This document shows, piece by piece, positions 16,747 to 25,135 of a stretch of 64,000 bases of DNA. Source of the stretch: Agrobacterium tumefaciens (GTDB lineage Bacteria > Pseudomonadota > Alphaproteobacteria > Rhizobiales > Rhizobiaceae); the NCBI RefSeq assembly GCF_017726655.1, contig NZ_CP072309.1:1608501-1672500 (forward strand), in the 5' to 3' direction. Position 1 is the first letter of the stretch. Every line of letters begins with the position of its first letter. The notes beneath the pieces were generated by a model. The model searched no databases. It worked only from the letters and a program-made list of their open reading frames with translations, and was not told where the DNA came from. The position numbers and the translations under genes are program-made.

Positions 16747-17550
16747 GTGACCGGAGCAGTGACGTTTTCTGTGGTAATCATGCTTGCCGTTCTGATGTCG
16801 TTGCTTATGGCAGGTGCCTGGGCATTGCAGAGAGCGACGGGCTCGAGCGGCTGGATCGATACCGTCTGGTCAGCCAGCGTCGGCGTGGGGGGGATTACCG
16901 CCATTCTTCTGGCTGCAGGCGATGCTCATCGTCGTGTCGCCGTTGCCGCTCTCGTAGTCGTCTGGTCGTTACGGCTCGCAGGACACATCGGCTTGCGCAC
17001 GCGCGGCGGCGGCGAAGACCCTCGTTACGCAAAGCTTATCGAGGGATGGGGCAGTGCCGCTTCTTTTCGGCTTTTCGTCTTTCTGCAGATTCAGGCCGTC
17101 GCTGCCTTCGTACTCGTCCTTGCAGTCTATCTTGCCGCCAGTAACGGCACCGAGTTTCCGCGCCTCGTCGATTGTTTTGCGATCGCCATCGCGCTTGGCG
17201 CGCTTCTGGGCGAAGCGATCTCGGACGCGCAGCTTTCCGCGTTCCGGAAATCTCCCGAAGCCAAGACCGGCGTCTGCGAAACCGGCCTCTGGCGTTACTC
17301 CCGCCATCCCAATTATTTCTTCGAGTGGCTTTTCTGGTGCAGTTTTCCGCTGCTCGCCGTTCATGGCCAGGCCGTGTCGTGGGCGTCGCTCGCCGCGCCC
17401 GCCATGATGTACTGGCTGCTCGTCCACGTCTCGGGCATTCCGCCGCTTGAAGAGCACATGTTGAAATCTCGCGGCGAAAAATTCCGCGCATTGCAGGAGC
17501 GCGTCAACGCTTTCTTCCCCGGCCCACGCAAAATCGAGGAAACACCATGA
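16747..17550 (+). CDS. DUF1295 family membrane protein (steroid reductase-like)
   Basis: A 267-residue membrane protein with about six helices. The conserved C-terminal half of the DUF1295/steroid 5-alpha-reductase-like and isoprenylcysteine methyltransferase-like superfamily is present: CETGLWRYSRHPNYFFEWLFW (split; residues about 178-198), then an acidic HMLKSRGEKFRALQERVNAFFP tail. Such proteins may bind NADPH or SAM; the reaction is unknown. The start is uncertain: GTG at 16747 gives the longest form, with GTG 16759 and ATG 16780 also in frame. The gene overlaps the following methyltransferase (ATGA) and has the ECF-type promoter upstream, so it probably works in the same lipid-modification pathway as the divergent operon. 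Confidence 0.83.
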   Translation: MTGAVTFSVVIMLAVLMSLLMAGAWALQRATGSSGWIDTVWSASVGVGGITAILLAAGDAHRRVAVAALVVVWSLRLAGHIGLRTRGGGEDPRYAKLIEGWGSAASFRLFVFLQIQAVAAFVLVLAVYLAASNGTEFPRLVDCFAIAIALGALLGEAISDAQLSAFRKSPEAKTGVCETGLWRYSRHPNYFFEWLFWCSFPLLAVHGQAVSWASLAAPAMMYWLLVHVSGIPPLEEHMLKSRGEKFRALQERVNAFFPGPRKIEETP

Positions 17551-18572
17551 ATATGCTTGCCGTCGCCATCAACGCAGCCGAGCGTGCGCCGCTCGCCGAT
17601 AGCCTCACGCTCGCTGGGATTGACATGCTCTGTGGGCGAACCAAACGACGGCTTGCGAAAATTCCGACCAAGGCCGAGCTCGATTTCGTGGCGAATATGA
17701 CGAATTTCCCGGTCGCAAGTCATACCGATGAGGCCAACAAGCAGCACTATGAGGTGCCCGCAGAATTCTTTGCGTTGGTCCTCGGGGCTCAGCGTAAATA
17801 TTCCTGCTGCTATTATCCAAATGCCAGGACAACGCTCGACGAGGCTGAGGATGTCGCTCTGGCTGAAACCGTGGAGCATGCCGACCTGGAGGACGGCATG
17901 GACATTCTCGAACTCGGCTGCGGTTGGGGTTCGCTGTCCCTGTATATGGCCGGCCGCTATCCCCACGCCAGGATCACGTCCGTCTCTAATTCCTCATCCC
18001 AACGCGAATACATCATGGCGCGTGCGCGGGAACGGGGATTTTCCAACCTATCGGTCGTAACGGCGGATATGAATGATTTCGCGGCCGACATGCAGTTCGA
18101 CCGGGTCGTTTCGGTTGAAATGTTCGAGCATATGTCGAACTGGAGCGCGCTTTTTGCGCGCGTGCATTCCTGGCTAAAGCCCGACGGCAGGTTTTTCCTG
18201 CATGTGTTCAACCATCACAACAGGTCGTATCGTTTCGATCACAACAATTCTGCGGATTGGATTGCGCAGCATTTCTTCACGGGCGGCATCATGCCCGCTT
18301 TCGATCTCCCCCGCCGGTTTGATGGTATCTTCAGCGTTGAGCGCGAGTGGCGCTGGTCTGGCTCTCATTATCGGCGTACCGCTCTCGACTGGCTAGCAAA
18401 CTTCGATCGCGAAATCGACCATATCAGGCCCATCCTGAAGCGCGTTTATGGCAGTGAGGCGCGTCTGTGGGAGCGACGGTGGCGATTGTTCTTTCTGGCA
18501 ACCGCAGGGCTTTTCGGGCATGATGATGGAGACATCTGGGGTGTCGGCCATTATCTCATGGCGAAGGTTTGA
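17547..18572 (+). CDS. Cyclopropane-synthase family SAM methyltransferase (copy 2)
   Basis: A 341-residue SAM-dependent methyltransferase of the cyclopropane synthase superfamily. It contains QHYEVPAEFF (about 67-76), the SAM motif ILELGCGWGSLSLYMA (about 116-131) and VVSVEMFEHM (about 188-197). It differs clearly from copy 1 at 13162-14394: it is shorter, lacks the long lipid-binding N-terminus and has a different C-terminus (GVGHYLMAKV). Two diverged methyltransferases in one regulon suggest successive steps on the same acyl chain. Translation is coupled to the DUF1295 gene by an ATGA overlap. Confidence 0.85.
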   Translation: MNMLAVAINAAERAPLADSLTLAGIDMLCGRTKRRLAKIPTKAELDFVANMTNFPVASHTDEANKQHYEVPAEFFALVLGAQRKYSCCYYPNARTTLDEAEDVALAETVEHADLEDGMDILELGCGWGSLSLYMAGRYPHARITSVSNSSSQREYIMARARERGFSNLSVVTADMNDFAADMQFDRVVSVEMFEHMSNWSALFARVHSWLKPDGRFFLHVFNHHNRSYRFDHNNSADWIAQHFFTGGIMPAFDLPRRFDGIFSVEREWRWSGSHYRRTALDWLANFDREIDHIRPILKRVYGSEARLWERRWRLFFLATAGLFGHDDGDIWGVGHYLMAKV

Positions 18573-18755
18573 TTCCCCTCTCGCTGTCAGCTTAACGGAA
18601 CGGGCTTGCGAACTTCCGATATGCGAGGGTGGAGTCACATAATGATTAAATCATCGGTCGGTTCCATTAGCGCTTAAAAATAAATCATTCGCTTCAAGCG
18701 CAGCGGTACTCTAGGTTGGCCCGCGAATTAGCTGCCTACCGGGAATGTTGTTGCT

Positions 18756-20249
18756 GTGACTGGTTTTTCACCGTTTGCCCAGCGAAGCCTTTTGATGCTT
18801 GCTGTCGGCGTTGCGATTTTGATTGGAATGGTCTCCACATCCCTGTGGCTTGTGCAGGTGAACAATCATTATTCCCAGGAGACGGCGCAGCTCCGTCGTG
18901 TGCGTGCAGCAATTCTTGATGTGCTGACCACGATGCAGGACATCGAAACCGGTCAGCGCGGATATCTGCTTACCAATAATCAGGATTATCTGGGGCCATA
19001 TGAGGAGGCCCTGCAAGGCCTCCCTCAACGCCAGTCAAGACTTCTCGATCTCCTGAAGGACAATGAACAGTACAAGGCGGCTCTTTCGAGCTTGACGCAG
19101 GCAATCGATGCAAAGCTCGCGGAAACCCGCGAGACCATTGATTTGCAGCGCGAGGGTCGTATCACTGAGGCGGTTGAGGTCGTTCGCAATAATGACGGCA
19201 AACGGTTCATGAACGAGATCAGAACCGTGTTGTCGGATTTGCAGTCGCATACCGACGATCGGCTTCGCATCATCGTTACCGATCAACTTGAGGCCGCCAA
19301 TACGTTGCGCTGGGTGACGATTGGTGGTGCTGTCGCGATTCTCGCCGTCGTCGGCGGCTCGATCCTGCTTGTGTTCACCTATATCCGCGCGTTGAACAAG
19401 TCGCGGGAAGACGTAGACGAACTGAACCGGCATCTTGAGGAACGCGTCGAGGAAAGAACCAGGGATCTTCGTCGTGCCAATCAGGAAATCCAACGCTTTG
19501 CCTATATCGTCACCCACGACCTGCGCGCCCCGCTGGTCAATATCATGGGCTTCCTGTCTGAATTCGACACGTCGCTGAAGCCCGTCACGAGCTATATTCT
19601 GGCTGACGGCAAAGGTCCGACAGAAGAGGTCATCCGCGAAGCGCGGCTGGCGGTTGATGAGGATATACCGGAGGCGATCGGCTTCATTCGGTCATCCACC
19701 AAAAAAATGGATCAACTGATCAACGCCATCCTGAAGATATCCCGCGATGGCCAGCGCAAGCTGCAGCCAGAAAAGGTGGATATTGAGACGTTGTTGTCGT
19801 CGCTGTCGGAGACGGTTCGCCATCAGATCAACGCCAATGGCGGTGAAATCGAGGTGGATACGCCGAAGCTGACGATTATCACCGACCGGATATCCCTCGA
19901 CCAGATCCTTGGCAATCTTTTCGACAACGCCGTGAAGTACCAGATGCCCGGTCGCCCGCTGCGTCTCACGGCACGCGCTTATCCAGCGGGGCGGGGCGCG
20001 ATCTGCATCGAGGTGGGCGACAACGGACGCGGGATCGGCGAGCAGGATCTCGAACGGGTCTTCGAACTGTTCCGACGGGCCGGAAACCAGGACCAGCCGG
20101 GAGAGGGAATAGGTCTCGCGCATGTCCGCTCGCTAATCAGAAATTTAGGAGGTGATATTAAAGTCGAGTCGAAACTTGGTGAGGGCAGCAAGTTCCTCTT
20201 GCTGCTGCCGAGTGACCTCAGACGAGTGACAAAGGAAGGCGACAAATGA
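18756..20249 (+). CDS. CHASE3-domain sensor histidine kinase
   Basis: A 497-residue membrane histidine kinase. Two transmembrane helices (about 13-33 and 185-207) flank a periplasmic CHASE3 domain with the characteristic DIETGQRGYLLT. A coiled coil (about 215-245) leads to HisKA with phospho-acceptor His254 in FAYIVTHDLRAPL, then HATPase with N, G1 and G2 boxes (NLFDNAVKYQ, GDNGRGIG, GEGIGLAHV). The GTG at 18756 is the best available start. The stop overlaps the next gene, a single-domain response regulator (ATGA), so the two form a cognate pair. CHASE3 ligands are not known, so the signal cannot be stated. Confidence 0.92.
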   Translation: MTGFSPFAQRSLLMLAVGVAILIGMVSTSLWLVQVNNHYSQETAQLRRVRAAILDVLTTMQDIETGQRGYLLTNNQDYLGPYEEALQGLPQRQSRLLDLLKDNEQYKAALSSLTQAIDAKLAETRETIDLQREGRITEAVEVVRNNDGKRFMNEIRTVLSDLQSHTDDRLRIIVTDQLEAANTLRWVTIGGAVAILAVVGGSILLVFTYIRALNKSREDVDELNRHLEERVEERTRDLRRANQEIQRFAYIVTHDLRAPLVNIMGFLSEFDTSLKPVTSYILADGKGPTEEVIREARLAVDEDIPEAIGFIRSSTKKMDQLINAILKISRDGQRKLQPEKVDIETLLSSLSETVRHQINANGGEIEVDTPKLTIITDRISLDQILGNLFDNAVKYQMPGRPLRLTARAYPAGRGAICIEVGDNGRGIGEQDLERVFELFRRAGNQDQPGEGIGLAHVRSLIRNLGGDIKVESKLGEGSKFLLLLPSDLRRVTKEGDK

Positions 20250-20683
20250 AAGCGACCGGTCAGGAAGTAACGATCGTGATGATCGAAGACGACGAGGGCC
20301 ATGCCCGTCTGATCGAGAAAAATGTGCGGCGGGCTGGCGTGAACAACGAGATCGTGCCATTCACACTGGGCGCAAAAGCACTCGATTACATCTTGGGCGA
20401 AAGTCGGGATGGCCTTGTCAGCAAGGACCGCTATCTTCTCGTGCTGCTCGACCTCAATCTGCCTGATATGTCGGGCATCACCATTCTTGAGCAGATCAAG
20501 AGCAATGAATACACCCGTCGTTTGCCTGTCGTGGTTTTGACGACCACCGATGACGAGACGGAAATCCAGAAATGTTATGATCTGGGTGCGAATGTCTATA
20601 TAACCAAACCGGTCGATTATGAGGGCTTTGCCAGTGCCATCAAAAATCTCGGCCTGTTCTTCTCCGTAATTCAGATACCTTGA
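20246..20683 (+). CDS. Single-domain response regulator (Rcp1-like)
   Basis: A 145-residue stand-alone receiver domain without an output domain. The acidic pocket is in MIEDDEG (residues 12-18), the phospho-acceptor is Asp69 in LLDLNLPDMSG, and the conserved lysine is Lys121 in YITKPVD. This subfamily resembles Rcp1-type regulators that follow phytochrome-like kinases. Without an effector domain it probably shuttles phosphate or controls a partner by binding. It sits between two kinases, overlapping the first and ending seven bases before the start of the second. Confidence 0.92.
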   Translation: MKATGQEVTIVMIEDDEGHARLIEKNVRRAGVNNEIVPFTLGAKALDYILGESRDGLVSKDRYLLVLLDLNLPDMSGITILEQIKSNEYTRRLPVVVLTTTDDETEIQKCYDLGANVYITKPVDYEGFASAIKNLGLFFSVIQIP

Positions 20684-20690
20684 AGGCATG

Positions 20691-21725
20691 ATGGCTCTGC
20701 GCGTTTTGTATGTCGATGACGACCCGGCTTTGGCGAGGCTTTCGAGCCGAGTCCTTGGTCGCCATGGAATGGAGGTGGTTCACGCCGCCTCCGTTGCTTC
20801 CGGACTCGAGCTTTTTCAAAACGGGCAGTTCGACGTGGTTGTTCTCGACCACTATTTTCAGACGTCGACCGGAATGGAGTTCCTTGCTGCGATACATTCC
20901 ATACCGTCGCGCGTCCCCGTTCTTTATGTCACCGGATCCAACGAAGCCCGGATTGCCATCGATGCGCTGAAGGCAGGCGCTGCTGACTACGTCATCAAGA
21001 ATGTCGGGGATGACTTTTTTCCGCTTTTGCTGACCGCCATCAATCAGGCACTGGAAAATCATCGCCTCCGCCAGACGAAGGAGGAGGCGGACCGTCTGCT
21101 GGTGACGGCGAAAGAGCATGCAGAAATGATGGTGAAAGAAATGAACCATCGTGTCGCAAACAGTTTGTCGTTGGTGTCGGCCATGATCCGGCTGCAAATA
21201 AATACGCTGAATTCCCAGGAAGCGGAAACCGCGTTGCTGGAGACGCAGAGCCGGATTTCCGCCATCGCCGGCGTTCACCGCAGCCTCTATAATACTGCCA
21301 ATGTCGGCCTCGTTTCGCTGAACTCCTATCTGACCTCGATCATCGGGGATCTGTTCCAGGCCGTGCCCGGATCGTCTTCGATCACGATTGAAACGTCGCT
21401 TTGCGAGGTAGACCTCAACGCCGACCATGCCGTGGCGCTTGGTGTCATCATCACCGAGCTTCTGACCAATGCTCTTAAATATGCTTATCCTGACCAGACT
21501 GGCACCGTTCGCGTCAATCTCTCCGAGGATAATGGCCAATTCGTTCTGGTTGTCGAGGATGACGGCGTGGGCGTGCAGCCGGGCTCAATTCCTCGCGGCA
21601 CGGGTCTCGGTACGAAGCTGATCATGGCAATGGCGCAAAATCTTGGCGCGCGGGTTGAACAGACCCACACCCACCCGGAGCTGCAAAAAGGCACCCGGCT
21701 GTCGATGATCTGGAACGAGAAATAA
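20691..21725 (+). CDS. Hybrid receiver-HWE/HisKA2-type histidine kinase
   Basis: A 344-residue cytoplasmic protein with an N-terminal receiver domain (Asp53 in VVLDHYF, Lys103 in YVIKN), a short linker, and a HisKA_2/HWE-type kinase with His153 in KEMNHRVANSLSLV. An ATPase domain follows (ELLTNALKYAYP, VEDDGVGVQPG, GTGLGTKLI). Kinases of this class are frequent in Rhizobiales, and some feed the PhyR general-stress pathway; that link here is only inferred. The ATG at 20691 is favoured over the adjacent ATG at 20688 because GAAGG then lies at a workable distance. It is the third gene of a kinase-regulator-kinase operon. Confidence 0.9.
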   Translation: MALRVLYVDDDPALARLSSRVLGRHGMEVVHAASVASGLELFQNGQFDVVVLDHYFQTSTGMEFLAAIHSIPSRVPVLYVTGSNEARIAIDALKAGAADYVIKNVGDDFFPLLLTAINQALENHRLRQTKEEADRLLVTAKEHAEMMVKEMNHRVANSLSLVSAMIRLQINTLNSQEAETALLETQSRISAIAGVHRSLYNTANVGLVSLNSYLTSIIGDLFQAVPGSSSITIETSLCEVDLNADHAVALGVIITELLTNALKYAYPDQTGTVRVNLSEDNGQFVLVVEDDGVGVQPGSIPRGTGLGTKLIMAMAQNLGARVEQTHTHPELQKGTRLSMIWNEK

Positions 21726-21751
21726 TGACGGGTTTCCGCCGCCCCGCACGC

Positions 21752-22423
21752 TTAGAGGGTTTCCGTGTAGCGCGTTACGAACTCTTCCAGAAAAGCAGCC
21801 GCGAGTTCCATATCCCGTAAGACCGCGACGGTCTGGGGAATCTCTGAGAACGCGTCATCCAGTTTACGAAGATTGGCATCCTCCGCTACCGCCGCTTCGA
21901 GGGATTGTTTCAGCCCTGCCGCAGCATGACACGCGCCGGCCTTCACCTGTTCAGTTGCTTCAGCGGCGGTGCCGACATGAAGAATCGTCGCGTGCTTGAT
22001 CAGGCGTTCCAACTGTTTTGTATAAGCGGCCCCTTGCGCAGCCGCGATGATAGAGCCGGGTTTGTCGACATCCGCTACCCGCATGTATTCCGATTGTGCC
22101 GGCACAAGAAATGTCGCCGTCACAAAGGCATAGGGCGGCGAAAACGAAAACCGGTCAGCGCGCGATGGATCTGCGGCAATGAAGGCGACATCCCATTCGC
22201 TGCGATCCGCGGCAGCCAATATCGCTGCTGCGGACGGATATTCCAGAATCGTGAGCGGAAATCCGGCTTCGGCCGCCAATGCCCGAGCGAGATCGATGCT
22301 TGGCCCGGTGAGAACACCCGTCGCAGCGTTGATGCGGGCAAGCGCCGCGTTGGAGATGTTGACCGCCGCACGGATCGCGCCCGTTGGCGCGATCTCATGG
22401 GCAATCTCGGTCCGATCAGCCAT
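21752..22423 (-). CDS. Family 3 solute-binding domain protein without signal peptide
   Basis: A 223-residue protein matching the periplasmic substrate-binding fold family 3: VLTGPSIDLARALAAEAG near 36-53, EWDVAFIAADPSRADRFSFSPPYA near 77-100, then a second lobe. No signal peptide or lipobox precedes the domain with the ATG at 22423. That start sits one base after the aldolase stop codon, so it is probably correct and the protein would stay in the cytoplasm. It could be a sensor, a substrate-channelling factor or an odd enzyme. No permease or ATPase gene is nearby. It is the last gene of the ring-cleavage cassette. Confidence 0.75.
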   Translation of the reverse strand: MADRTEIAHEIAPTGAIRAAVNISNAALARINAATGVLTGPSIDLARALAAEAGFPLTILEYPSAAAILAAADRSEWDVAFIAADPSRADRFSFSPPYAFVTATFLVPAQSEYMRVADVDKPGSIIAAAQGAAYTKQLERLIKHATILHVGTAAEATEQVKAGACHAAAGLKQSLEAAVAEDANLRKLDDAFSEIPQTVAVLRDMELAAAFLEEFVTRYTETL

Positions 22424-22424
22424 C

Positions 22425-23195
22425 TTATGCCGGCTCCGAGAACCTGCCGTAAAGCGCTTCTGCCCCGCGCGCCAAGAGGGCGACGTCGATGCCAACGGCC
22501 GTGAAGAGGGTGCCGAGCTCGATGCAGCGTTTCGCAAATTTCTCGTCCAGTGTGAGGATTCCAGCGGGTTTCCCCAACCGCTTCAAAAGGGCGATCGCAT
22601 TTTCGATCGCTTCGACCACCTCTGGCGTCCCCGGCTGACCGGGATAACCGAAGCTCGCCGCAAGGTCTGCCGGCCCGATGAAGATTCCATCCACGCCTTC
22701 CACCGAAGCTATCGCCTCGATATTGGCCATGGCCTCACGGGTTTCGACCTGCAGGAGAACGCAGAGTTCCCGTTCGGCCTGTTGGGCGTAGTTTTTGACC
22801 CGGCCAAACCGTGTGGCGCGCGTGAGTGCTGACACGCCCCTGATGCCGGCGGGCGGATAGCGGGTGGCGGCAACGGCAGTCCTGGCCTCGTCGGCGTTCT
22901 GAATGAAGGGGATCAGCAATGTCTGGACGCCGATATCAAGAAAGCGCTTGATGAGGACGGGGTCGTTGGCGGCCGGTCGCACGATTGGCGAAACCTTGTA
23001 AGGGGCGACGGCCTGCAATTGCGGCATGACGGTCAAAACGTCGCTCGGCGAGTGTTCGGTATCGAAGAGCAGCCAGTCGAAACCGGCGGGCGCAACGATC
23101 TCCGCCGCATAAGTGCCCGGCAGGCCGCACCACAGCCCGATCTGGCTTTCGCCCGCGCGCAGCTTTGCTTTGAATTGATTGACCGGAAGATCCAT
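22425..23195 (-). CDS. HpcH/HpaI family aldolase
   Basis: A 256-residue class II aldolase of the HpcH/HpaI family. Family landmarks are [22 protein letters not shown] (with the catalytic His), [11 protein letters not shown] (Arg), the metal-binding glutamate in [10 protein letters not shown] and the aspartate in IGPADLAAS. It should cleave a 4-hydroxy-2-oxo acid into pyruvate and an aldehyde or semialdehyde in the cytoplasm, using a divalent metal. It lies nine bases after the HpaH-like hydratase gene, whose expected product is exactly such a hydroxy-oxo acid. The precise substrate is not determined. Confidence 0.88.
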   Translation of the reverse strand: MDLPVNQFKAKLRAGESQIGLWCGLPGTYAAEIVAPAGFDWLLFDTEHSPSDVLTVMPQLQAVAPYKVSPIVRPAANDPVLIKRFLDIGVQTLLIPFIQNADEARTAVAATRYPPAGIRGVSALTRATRFGRVKNYAQQAERELCVLLQVETREAMANIEAIASVEGVDGIFIGPADLAASFGYPGQPGTPEVVEAIENAIALLKRLGKPAGILTLDEKFAKRCIELGTLFTAVGIDVALLARGAEALYGRFSEPA

Positions 23196-23204
23196 GTTCC
23201 CACC

Positions 23205-23987
23205 TCACACGAAAGAGACGCCGATCGAGCCGATCGGGCCGTAATCTGCCTGGATGACATCACCTTTGACGATATCGACGGGCCGCGTAAAGGACCCTGC
23301 AAGGACGATCTGCCCCTTCTTCAGGCCACCGCCCACGGCATGCAGCTTGTTGACCAGCCACGCAACGCCAGCGGCAGGATGCCCCATGATCGCCGCCGAC
23401 ACGCCGGATTCCTCGATAACCCCGTTTTTGGAAAGCGTAGCGCCGACCCAGCGCACGTCGATATCCATCGGACGGATAACACGTCCACCGACCACGATGG
23501 CGCCGAACGCCGCATTGTCAGCGATAGTATCGGTGATCGCGCGGGGTACTTCGGTGCGGTAGTCGATAATCTCGAGGGCCGGCACGACAAATTCGGTCGC
23601 GCGCATCACGTCGTAGATGCGCGTGCCTGTGCCATGCAGGTCTTCTCCCATAATGAAGGCCAGCTCGACCTCGAGGCGCGGCTTGATGAACAGCTCAGCC
23701 TTGATCTGTGCACCGTCGTTATAAAGCGCGTCGTCAAGTATGACCCCATAGTCGGGCTCGGTCATTTTAGACGCCATCTGCATGGCGCGGGACGTGAGGC
23801 CGATCTTGTGGCCAACGATCCGGGCGCCGCGAGCGACGCGGGATTGGGCCCAGAGCTCCTGAATGCGATAGGCGTCCTCAATCTCGAGTTCCGGATAGGT
23901 TTTGCTGGGCTGGACGATCGGCTTTCTGTCGGTCTCGGCTTTCAGAATAGCATCAGCAGCGGCCTGGCGTTGTTCCTCGGTGATCAT
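23205..23987 (-). CDS. HpaH-like 2-oxo-hept-4-ene-1,7-dioate hydratase family protein
   Basis: A 260-residue hydratase of the 2-keto-4-pentenoate hydratase/FAH superfamily. Visible features are GHKIGLTSRAMQ (about 59-70), the metal-site PRLEVELAFIMGEDL (about 102-116), ALEIIDYR (about 137-144) and a C-terminal GSFTRPVDIVKGD. Close relatives hydrate 2-oxohept-4-ene-1,7-dioate in homoprotocatechuate (meta) degradation. It is followed by an HpaI-type aldolase, as in that pathway. However, the dioxygenase upstream is of the intradiol class, so the true substrate here may differ. Confidence 0.86.
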   Translation of the reverse strand: MITEEQRQAAADAILKAETDRKPIVQPSKTYPELEIEDAYRIQELWAQSRVARGARIVGHKIGLTSRAMQMASKMTEPDYGVILDDALYNDGAQIKAELFIKPRLEVELAFIMGEDLHGTGTRIYDVMRATEFVVPALEIIDYRTEVPRAITDTIADNAAFGAIVVGGRVIRPMDIDVRWVGATLSKNGVIEESGVSAAIMGHPAAGVAWLVNKLHAVGGGLKKGQIVLAGSFTRPVDIVKGDVIQADYGPIGSIGVSFV

Positions 23988-24001
23988 AAATGGCTCCGGA
24001 A

Positions 24002-24895
24002 TTATTTGATCGGCGGGCGCGGCAGAACGGCTTCGCCCGGCTCCATGGTGTAGGTGTAATCAAGCGAGAACCACGGTCCCACAACATCCTTGTCGCTGGG
24101 GTGGGGCTCATCATGGCGAATGAAATCTCCCGTGAGGGCGGCCGTCACGCCGAACTGCACATCGGAATCAATATGGGGATCGCTCGGGTCGAAAACCTGC
24201 GAGATCAATGTCTTGAAGCCCGATTTGAATATGAGTGCGTGCAGGTGGGCCGGCCTATACGGATGTCGACCCTGCGCCTTGAGCATCCGCCCGACGACGC
24301 CGTCGACGGGGATAGGATAACCGACCATTTTCACGGTCCGGAACCAGAAACGGCCATCCTCGTCCGTGGTGAATTTTCCGCGCAGGTTCATTTCTGCCTG
24401 ATCAGGGTCCTGGTTTTCATAGAGACCGACAGGAGAAGCATGCCAGACATCGACCTCCGCACCTGAAATCGGATTGCCGTGCCGATCAATGACGCGGGCG
24501 CGAACGAAGAGCGGATCTCCCGGAGTACTGGAGCGGATGATCGTTCCGCCATTTTCTACCCGCGGGGAGTTGAGGCGCCAGAAGGGGCCGAGCAGCGACT
24601 GCGATGTCTCCGTCTGGCCGTTATCACCATTGTTCAACAGACAGACGAGAGAGGATACGCCAAGGGAGCCCGAGATCAGAACGAACTCATTGTGCGTATC
24701 GGTCTGCAACTGACCGATTTCGTTCAAGATGGCCGTTGCCTCGCGGAACTCTGGCTCCGTTAAACGCACTTCGCGAACAAACGCATGGAGGTGCTTGACC
24801 AGCGCCACCAGAATTTCACGCATTCGTGGATCGGATGTCTGATTCATCGCCGCGATGACCGCAGGCGTGATGTCGCTTTCGCTTTTGATGACCAT
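24002..24895 (-). CDS. Intradiol ring-cleavage dioxygenase (hydroxyquinol 1,2-dioxygenase-like)
   Basis: A 298-residue non-haem Fe(III) dioxygenase. It has the N-terminal helical dimerisation region of catechol/hydroxyquinol dioxygenases and the four expected iron ligands: Tyr159 (VGLYE), Tyr193 (VGYPIP), His217 and His219 (RPAHLHA). Length and Tyr-His spacing resemble hydroxyquinol 1,2-dioxygenases, which open the 1,2,4-trihydroxybenzene ring between the hydroxyls to give maleylacetate. No maleylacetate reductase gene is nearby. The ATG at 24895 follows GGGAGG by five bases; a GTG six bases earlier is less likely. It is the first gene of the minus-strand cassette. Confidence 0.88.
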   Translation of the reverse strand: MVIKSESDITPAVIAAMNQTSDPRMREILVALVKHLHAFVREVRLTEPEFREATAILNEIGQLQTDTHNEFVLISGSLGVSSLVCLLNNGDNGQTETSQSLLGPFWRLNSPRVENGGTIIRSSTPGDPLFVRARVIDRHGNPISGAEVDVWHASPVGLYENQDPDQAEMNLRGKFTTDEDGRFWFRTVKMVGYPIPVDGVVGRMLKAQGRHPYRPAHLHALIFKSGFKTLISQVFDPSDPHIDSDVQFGVTAALTGDFIRHDEPHPSDKDVVGPWFSLDYTYTMEPGEAVLPRPPIK

Positions 24896-24926
24896 TGGCA
24901 CCTCCCAATGCAGAGTCAGTACGAAA

Positions 24927-24945
24927 ATAATCGATTATCTGTCAA
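24927..24945 (-). promoter_or_regulatory. Promoter and operator of the ring-cleavage cassette
   Basis: On the minus strand TTGACA (24945-24940) is followed one base later by the perfect 12-base palindrome ATAATCGATTAT (24938-24927), which lies in the -35/-10 spacer. A repressor bound there would block RNA polymerase. The divergent promoter at 25077-25098 has the same layout, which suggests the GntR-family protein as regulator. Confidence 0.55.
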
Positions 24946-25076
24946 GCGTCTATCAAGCGAAAGCGGTTGCTGGATGGTTTTCTAGTCTATGTTGGAGATT
25001 TCTGGGCCTTACGAAGGCAATTTTCGTCATCATCACGCCTCTTTGGGAACGTGGCGAGCGATTTTCCTACAATCCG

Positions 25077-25098
25077 TTGACAATAATAATCGTTTATT
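25077..25098 (+). promoter_or_regulatory. Promoter and operator of the GntR gene
   Basis: TTGACA (25077-25082) is followed by AATAATCGTTTATT (25085-25098), an imperfect palindrome sharing the ATAATCG core with the site at 24927-24938. The position right after the -35 hexamer suggests negative autoregulation. The -10 element is not clear. Confidence 0.5.
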
Positions 25099-25135
25099 CT
25101 ACCGCTCATCATCAAGTTTTGTCACGCGGGGTGTC

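Noticed and set aside
18573..18755. Possible EcfG-type (GGAAC) promoter before the CHASE3 kinase
   Set aside because: A GGAAC occurs, but no matching -10 of the CGTT type is found at 16-17 bases.
25021..25135. Upstream extension of the GntR gene to about 24989
   Set aside because: It would translate the promoter and operator region and lacks a ribosome-binding site.
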